Shown here in pieces: positions 6,099-9,703 of a DNA stretch of 9,703 nucleotides; within the stretch, counting starts at the first letter, position 1, and each line of letters begins with the position of its first letter. The DNA comes from Armatimonadota bacterium. GTDB lineage: Bacteria; Armatimonadota; Chthonomonadetes; Chthonomonadales; Chthonomonadaceae. The stretch covers positions 1 to 9,703 of the forward strand of contig JAPLCR010000548.1 of assembly GCA_026392135.1 (NCBI GenBank), in the 5' to 3' direction. Both the position numbers and the translations under genes were made by a program. Below the pieces are notes generated by a model, which saw only the letters and a program-made list of their open reading frames with translations, searched no databases and was not told the origin of the DNA.

Positions 6099-7379
6099 AC
6101 TGACCCTAAAAAGATAAAGTTTCTACTCTATCTATCCCTACCTATTCTGATAGGGGTAGTTATTTTAAATACAGTTACAAAAAGAGCAAAGAGAGTGGAA
6201 GCGCGTAAGACACTCTCGCCTTTGAAGCAGATGGATTCAGAGGCTATTGCTCAAGCCATGCGAACAGGAAATATGGATCCTGCCTCTTATACCGTACCTT
6301 TAGTGATGGAACACCTGCGTAGGAGTGATATTGCTGAAGTAAGGAGGCTTGTATTGACGGGGGAAGACCCTAATGAGCAGGATATTTTTGGGCGTAGTGT
6401 ATTAAGTATGGCGGCGGGGTTTGGTGAAGTGGAGTTGGTAAAATGGCTTTTGGCGCATGGTGCGGATGTAAATAAACTAAATAAGTACGGAGTCAACCCT
6501 TTGATTGCTGCGATTCTGGATGTAGAACAGACCAGCATGAAGGGTTATAAAGAGCCTGCCGTCTACCCCGCAGAGCGACCTGTCTTTCGCCGTGGTTCTG
6601 GTGTCTCTCCGGGCGCACGCAGTACCGGTTTCTCCCTTTTTCCTGCAAGCACGCGCAAACACGGCAAAAAAGCATTTTTGGAGTGCTTAGAGTTGATGAT
6701 TGCAAAGGGGGCTGCCGTCAACGCAGCAGATGCGGAGGGGCATACCTCGCTCTACTTCGCCGCTAGCGACCCCGATATGTTTCTCTTGCTTTTGGAAAAA
6801 GGGGCTACGTGGCGCAGCCCCTTTCCTAATAGCAAATCCTCCTTATTTGGTAAAGCGGGTAATGACGGGCTACGTGTCGTTATTGAGAAACTACTGCCTC
6901 ATCTCGCTGAAGTCACCGCTGAAGAGCGGGGCTGGCTTCTGAAAGGGGCACTAAGCTCCCGACGGAAGGGGCTAGCACAACTGCTTATCGCAAAAGGGTG
7001 TGCTAAGGTAGATATGTCCAGTGTGGTGACGACCCTTACGATACTACACTATGCAGAGGGATTACGAATGCTGAAGCAGGAGGGGGTTCCTATTCCCGAA
7101 GCGAACTTACCGCAGGCACTGGAGGCTTCGGTACGGGATGGTGTTTTGATAGATGCTCAGATACTTTTGGAGATGGGAGCCTCGCCCAATTTTGTAGGGT
7201 CACTGGACTGCACTCCCCTAACCCGCGCCATCAGTTTAAGTGACCCTGAAATGGCGGAGATACTCATTAAACATGGGGCGGATACCCGAATGCGCGATGG
7301 CAGAGGCAAAACACCACTAGAGATGGTTACCACAAAAGACGACAGTTTCAAACTGTTGGTCTCGAAAAGTGTAAAGTGA
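6096..7379 (+). CDS. Membrane-anchored ankyrin-repeat protein
   Basis: This is a 427-residue protein of unknown specific role. Residues 1-8 are polar and basic, and 9-27 (FLLYLSLPILIGVVILNTV) form a single hydrophobic helix followed by KRAKR. That looks like an N-terminal membrane anchor, although the basic residues on both sides leave the orientation open. Ankyrin-type units follow. The clearest are at about 77-96, 97-129 (GRSVLSMAAGFGEVELVKWLLAHGADVN), 194-212, 213-240 (GHTSLYFAASDPDMFLLLLEKGA), 351-401 (TPLTRAISLSDPEMAEILIKHGADTR) and 402-424. The repeats at 285-350 are degenerate. A non-repeat insert at about 145-192 is rich in Pro, Arg, Gly and Ser (YPAERPVFRRGSGVSPGARS) and interrupts the solenoid. 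Ankyrin repeats bind other proteins; no catalytic domain is seen. The partner is unknown. The position after scpB could be chance or a shared transcript. Confidence 0.85.
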   Translation: MTDPKKIKFLLYLSLPILIGVVILNTVTKRAKRVEARKTLSPLKQMDSEAIAQAMRTGNMDPASYTVPLVMEHLRRSDIAEVRRLVLTGEDPNEQDIFGRSVLSMAAGFGEVELVKWLLAHGADVNKLNKYGVNPLIAAILDVEQTSMKGYKEPAVYPAERPVFRRGSGVSPGARSTGFSLFPASTRKHGKKAFLECLELMIAKGAAVNAADAEGHTSLYFAASDPDMFLLLLEKGATWRSPFPNSKSSLFGKAGNDGLRVVIEKLLPHLAEVTAEERGWLLKGALSSRRKGLAQLLIAKGCAKVDMSSVVTTLTILHYAEGLRMLKQEGVPIPEANLPQALEASVRDGVLIDAQILLEMGASPNFVGSLDCTPLTRAISLSDPEMAEILIKHGADTRMRDGRGKTPLEMVTTKDDSFKLLVSKSVK

Positions 7380-7470
7380 GCCGTTAACGTAGTATGTGTT
7401 GAGAGGGTTACACAGTGAGCGACCTACTTAGGGACTTATGAAGGAATAACTGTTCCCTTTGAAAAACCAC

Positions 7471-7525
7471 AAGCCCTCACCCTACCCTGCGGACATCCCT
7501 CTCCCAATTTTGGGAGAAGGACTTG
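7471..7525. repeat. Dispersed GC-rich palindromic intergenic repeat, copy 2
   Basis: The stretch starts AAGCCCTCACCC exactly like the element at 16-67 and shares the CTCTCCCAATT core. CTCCCAA (7501-7507) pairs with TTGGGAG (7510-7516), giving a compact inverted repeat. About 12 extra bases (TGCGGACATC region) separate the two shared blocks compared with copy 1. A second member in the same 10 kb supports a dispersed repeat family. Confidence 0.6.
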
Positions 7526-7570
7526 TCTACAAGGTGATGAGGCTCCTACGTTAGGCTTTTTTCACATAAC

Positions 7571-7610
7571 CTCACCCCGCCTCTCCTTCGCAAAGGAGAG
7601 GAGCCTTTGT
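7571..7610. repeat. Related hairpin repeat with perfect 9-bp stem
   Basis: CCTCTCCTT (7580-7588) and AAGGAGAGG (7593-7601) pair perfectly around the tetraloop CGCA. The preceding CTCACCCC resembles the opening of the other two repeats, so this may be a variant of the same family. No T run follows on either strand, so it is listed as a repeat rather than a terminator. Confidence 0.5.
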
Positions 7611-7730
7611 GGTTTGAGATTAGGAAGCCTGTGCAGTTGGTTCCAAGCGTGGGGATTTTTCGCGGTTAATTCCTAAAGAGTGAACTCTTACGCGGAGGGA
7701 ACATCTGTCGTATGACGCTATAGAACCGTG

Positions 7731-7736
7731 TATAAT
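7731..7736 (+). promoter_or_regulatory. Perfect -10 box before the glycosyltransferase gene
   Basis: TATAAT matches the sigma-70 -10 consensus exactly and lies 47 bases before the ATG at 7784. No good -35 hexamer is visible at 16-18 bases upstream, so the promoter may be weak, activator-dependent, or the match may be chance. The gene's Shine-Dalgarno is AGGA at 7775-7778. Confidence 0.4.
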
Positions 7737-7783
7737 CTATCTGCAACAACTCCGCGCAAAGCGACAATCTGGTTAGGAAACGT

Positions 7784-9385
7784 ATGAGCGAGCAAGAACA
7801 GCCTCCCGCAGAAGTTATAGAGGCGCAAAAGACCTCACCCCTGCACTTGTGGATAAAACGAGTCTGGATACTAGACCTGATACTAATGGTACTCCTATCA
7901 TTGGGGGCAGTTCCGATACGCCTCGCCAATACGGCAGGCGACCTCTGGTTCGACGAGGCAGACTACGCCCATGCGGGAGTAAAAGGGTTCGAGGCGAACC
8001 GCTGGGACACATCCTCAAATCCCAAACAACCGCTTGCCCTTATCATTCAGCGCCACTACCACCCTCCCATGAACTCCTATCTGCTCGGAATAGCGCGGCG
8101 CTGGGGGGCGGATGAAAAGACACTCCGAACTCCTTTTGTCGTAGCGGGAGCATTGGTAGTTGGGTTCACCTATCTCTGCGGGGTGATACTGTTTCGAGGC
8201 AGGCGGGAGTTAGCGGTAGGCGCGGCACTACTTGTTCTCATTACCCCCATGCAGGTTCGGGCAGGTTCCCATGCGATTCCTTGGGCACTGATAACCCTGA
8301 ACCTGATGCTTCTTCTTTGGCTCTGCCTGAAGTGCGCCGAGACACGCCGTCCCCAGTGGCTAATCGCGATAGGCTTGGTGTTAGGCACTCTCTTCTCCGT
8401 CTCTGAGATTTTCCTGCCAACCTTACTTGTGATGGTGTGCATCGCCCCGTTCCTACTCTTTCCTGAAATACGTAATCCCGCCAATCGCAAGCAAATTTTG
8501 CTCTATACAGGAGTAGGGAGCGGGCTACTTCTGCTGACCGCCCTTATCCTCTGGCCCGCAGGTCTGCAAGGTAGTACACTCACCATGTTGCGACACTACA
8601 TGGAGGTCTCTACGCAGACGGTAGAGCACGCGTCTCTCGGCGGGAGGGTGTACGACCGCGCTCCTAAGTGGGCGTATCTCTTCTGGTACTGGCGTGACTA
8701 TCGCCCCTATCTCATTCTCTATCTTGCGGGCTTTGCAGTAGTCCCAATCCTCCTCGCCTTCAAAAGGCTTTCGAGAGAGGCAGGGCTGACCCTTGTCTAC
8801 ACTCTGCTCTATCTCGCGGTAGCGCACAAAGCCCACATTATAGGGCCCCAGTATCTCGCCCACTGCCTGCCTCTGCTGTCGCTAGTGGCAGGGCTAGCAC
8901 TCTACGGCATCTCTCTACTGTGGAGACCGCTACCCTTTGCCCTCATGACGGGGATAGGCTTCTGGATTATCGGAAGCCAAAAGACAAAGTTCATTGAGGA
9001 CGAACTCGCTATGACACCTCGCACCGCACAAGCCGCTCTCTACTTGAAAGGAGTGTGGCGGCAGGGCGATAAGCTGTTTATCACAACACAACAGCCCACC
9101 GTTCTGCGATGGTATCTGCAACAGGTAGCGGGTGTCCCCGTCGCAGACGAAGAGATATTAGCAACCCCCTCTGCCCGAAAGATACCGGAGATGCTTGCAA
9201 ACCTGAATCAGGGTAAAATTCGGTTTGTAGCGGTTGCCAACACTTTTGACCCGCCAAGCATCGCCGAACCAGTTACAAACGCGCTCAAAGGATGGAAAAA
9301 AGTGTACAATAGCGAAGAGCTGGGCAGACAGACCTCTCGCTTCACTCTGTATGAGTTTGTTAGGCTAGAGGCTAAGAAGAGGTAA
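7784..9385 (+). CDS. GT-C fold membrane glycosyltransferase (family 39/ArnT-like)
   Basis: This 533-residue polytopic membrane protein probably transfers a sugar from a polyprenyl-phosphate donor to an acceptor on the outer face of the inner membrane. A cytosolic start (1-28) is followed by a first hydrophobic helix (about 29-48). Next comes the loop DLWFDEADYAH, whose Asp57-Glu58 match the acidic catalytic site after the first helix in GT39/ArnT enzymes. HYHPPMNSYLL (91-101) matches the family's HPP-type motif. About ten further hydrophobic helices run to residue 396, including segments near 117-135, 143-157, 164-182, 193-225, 238-258, 308-326, 333-348, 362-379 and 383-397. The last 135 residues form a soluble domain. 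ATG is preceded by AGGA at a good distance. Donor and acceptor (lipid A, protein or polysaccharide) cannot be told. No neighbour belongs to a glycan cluster. Confidence 0.82.
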   Translation: MSEQEQPPAEVIEAQKTSPLHLWIKRVWILDLILMVLLSLGAVPIRLANTAGDLWFDEADYAHAGVKGFEANRWDTSSNPKQPLALIIQRHYHPPMNSYLLGIARRWGADEKTLRTPFVVAGALVVGFTYLCGVILFRGRRELAVGAALLVLITPMQVRAGSHAIPWALITLNLMLLLWLCLKCAETRRPQWLIAIGLVLGTLFSVSEIFLPTLLVMVCIAPFLLFPEIRNPANRKQILLYTGVGSGLLLLTALILWPAGLQGSTLTMLRHYMEVSTQTVEHASLGGRVYDRAPKWAYLFWYWRDYRPYLILYLAGFAVVPILLAFKRLSREAGLTLVYTLLYLAVAHKAHIIGPQYLAHCLPLLSLVAGLALYGISLLWRPLPFALMTGIGFWIIGSQKTKFIEDELAMTPRTAQAALYLKGVWRQGDKLFITTQQPTVLRWYLQQVAGVPVADEEILATPSARKIPEMLANLNQGKIRFVAVANTFDPPSIAEPVTNALKGWKKVYNSEELGRQTSRFTLYEFVRLEAKKR

Positions 9386-9406
9386 ACTCTTACTGCGATA
9401 AGAGTT
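9385..9406. other. Perfect stem-loop between the glycosyltransferase and nuclease genes
   Basis: AACTCTTA (9385-9392) and TAAGAGTT (9399-9406) form a perfect 8-bp stem with a 6-base loop CTGCGA. The stem begins on the last base of the glycosyltransferase stop codon and ends just before the nuclease gene's Shine-Dalgarno. It is AT-rich and has no T run after it on either strand, so termination is doubtful. It could act as a weak processing or attenuation structure. Confidence 0.35.
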
Positions 9407-9413
9407 AGGGGAT

Positions 9414-9434
9414 GGGAGAGGATTTTCAATAGTG
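9414..9434 (+). promoter_or_regulatory. Ribosome binding site supporting the GTG start of the nuclease gene
   Basis: GGGAGAGGA (9414-9422) lies 9 bases before GTG (9432-9434). The in-frame stop TAA at 9399-9401 and the lack of other start codons between them make this the only reasonable start. Confidence 0.6.
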
Positions 9435-9703
9435 ACAACGCCAACACCGGGGCTGTTTGGTCTCCAAAGAACTAACCGTAATTTCAGCACAAAAGAGGCA
9501 TGGGGTAAAAATCAGTTCAATACCTCATTTCCCGCTTCTTTGGCGTGTTATATGGGAGTAGAGGGAGTCGCGCCAGTATATCTCACACTGGATAACTCTC
9601 TCAAGGTACAACGCAATAAAATAGATGCCGCTGACCTGCTTGGATTGAATACTGCATCTCCTGAACTCTGCTTTCGGTTTGAAACGGTATACTCTCCCTA
9701 TGA
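9432..9703 (+). CDS. HindVP-like type II restriction endonuclease, N-terminal part (cut by window edge)
   Basis: An open frame starting GTG runs off the right edge after 90 complete codons. The translation opens MTTPTPGLFGLQRTNRNF and continues EAWGKNQFNTSFPASLACYM (22-41), then VYLTLDNSLKVQ (49-60), a DLLGL segment (68-72) and CFRFETVYSPY (80-90). From memory, the order GLFG..NRNF, WGKNQFN.SFPASL.CYM, then YLTLD is characteristic of the N-terminus of HindVP-family endonucleases, which recognise GRCGYC. No catalytic residues are covered by the visible part, so activity and site cannot be judged. The gene lies 46 bases after the glycosyltransferase gene, probably on its own or as a foreign insertion. 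A cytosine methyltransferase would be expected next door. Identification rests on pattern recall alone. Confidence 0.65.
   Translation, partial: MTTPTPGLFGLQRTNRNFSTKEAWGKNQFNTSFPASLACYMGVEGVAPVYLTLDNSLKVQRNKIDAADLLGLNTASPELCFRFETVYSPY

Larger units (their letters stand above)
7380..7783. other. 404-base intergenic region with two repeats and a promoter-like box
   Basis: No convincing coding sequence is found here; open frames are a few codons long. The region holds a second copy of the palindromic repeat (7471-7525), a related perfect hairpin (7571-7610) and a TATAAT box (7731-7736) before the glycosyltransferase gene. The first 90 bases, after the ankyrin gene, show no recognisable terminator or RNA gene. 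Confidence 0.6.

Noticed and set aside
7571..7610. Intrinsic terminator for the ankyrin-repeat gene
   Set aside because: The hairpin is strong, but it lies about 200 bases after the stop and has no T run on either side. The shared CTCACCCC opening fits a repeat better.
8525..8863. Minus-strand open frame of 112 codons inside the glycosyltransferase gene
   Set aside because: It is an antisense shadow of a well-supported membrane protein and shows no domain of its own.
1..9703. CRISPR array, tRNA, rRNA or insertion sequence
   Set aside because: No regularly spaced direct repeats, cloverleaf-like segments, rRNA signatures or transposase-like frames were seen on either strand.

Overview
The window reads as chromosomal DNA of a diderm (Gram-negative-type) bacterium of moderate GC content. 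An outer-membrane TolC-family channel implies an outer membrane, and the kleisin pair ScpA/ScpB implies an Smc-ScpAB rather than a MukBEF chromosome-organising system. GC-rich dispersed palindromic repeats lie between genes, and four of nine genes start with TTG or GTG. The phylum cannot be fixed from this sequence; something like Armatimonadota is only a guess.

Left part (positions 1-4164, minus strand): a three-gene efflux operon. A TetR-family regulator (TTG start at 4078) is followed 4 bases later by a TolC-family outer-membrane channel (start 3339). After 15 more bases comes a lipoprotein periplasmic adaptor of the HlyD/AcrA type (start 1683). A strong promoter (TTGACA, 18 bases, TATAGT) lies upstream of the regulator. 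A palindrome made of TGAC half-sites sits at the predicted start of transcription and is a good candidate for an autoregulatory operator. No inner-membrane pump gene is in the window. Positions 1-147 hold a dispersed repeat and a hairpin with a short T run.

Middle (4278-7379, plus strand): a divergent cluster containing a ClpS-like adaptor with an altered N-degron pocket, then scpA (TTG start), then scpB, which overlaps scpA by ATGA. A membrane-anchored ankyrin-repeat protein (GTG start) follows after a gap of about 100 bases. Tight spacing makes the first three a likely operon.

Right part (7380-9703): a 404-base intergenic region carries two more palindromic repeats and a perfect TATAAT. 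It precedes a polytopic GT-C (family 39/ArnT-like) glycosyltransferase. The window ends in the first 90 codons of a gene whose N-terminus strongly resembles HindVP-family type II restriction endonucleases. Its methyltransferase partner would be expected beyond the right edge.

Most of the window is ordinary core and envelope biology. The points most worth a second look are the ClpS-like protein with pocket substitutions beside scpAB, the cut-off HindVP-like nuclease, the membrane-tethered ankyrin protein, the mirror-symmetric break in the adaptor's coiled coil, and the regulator's promoter/operator.
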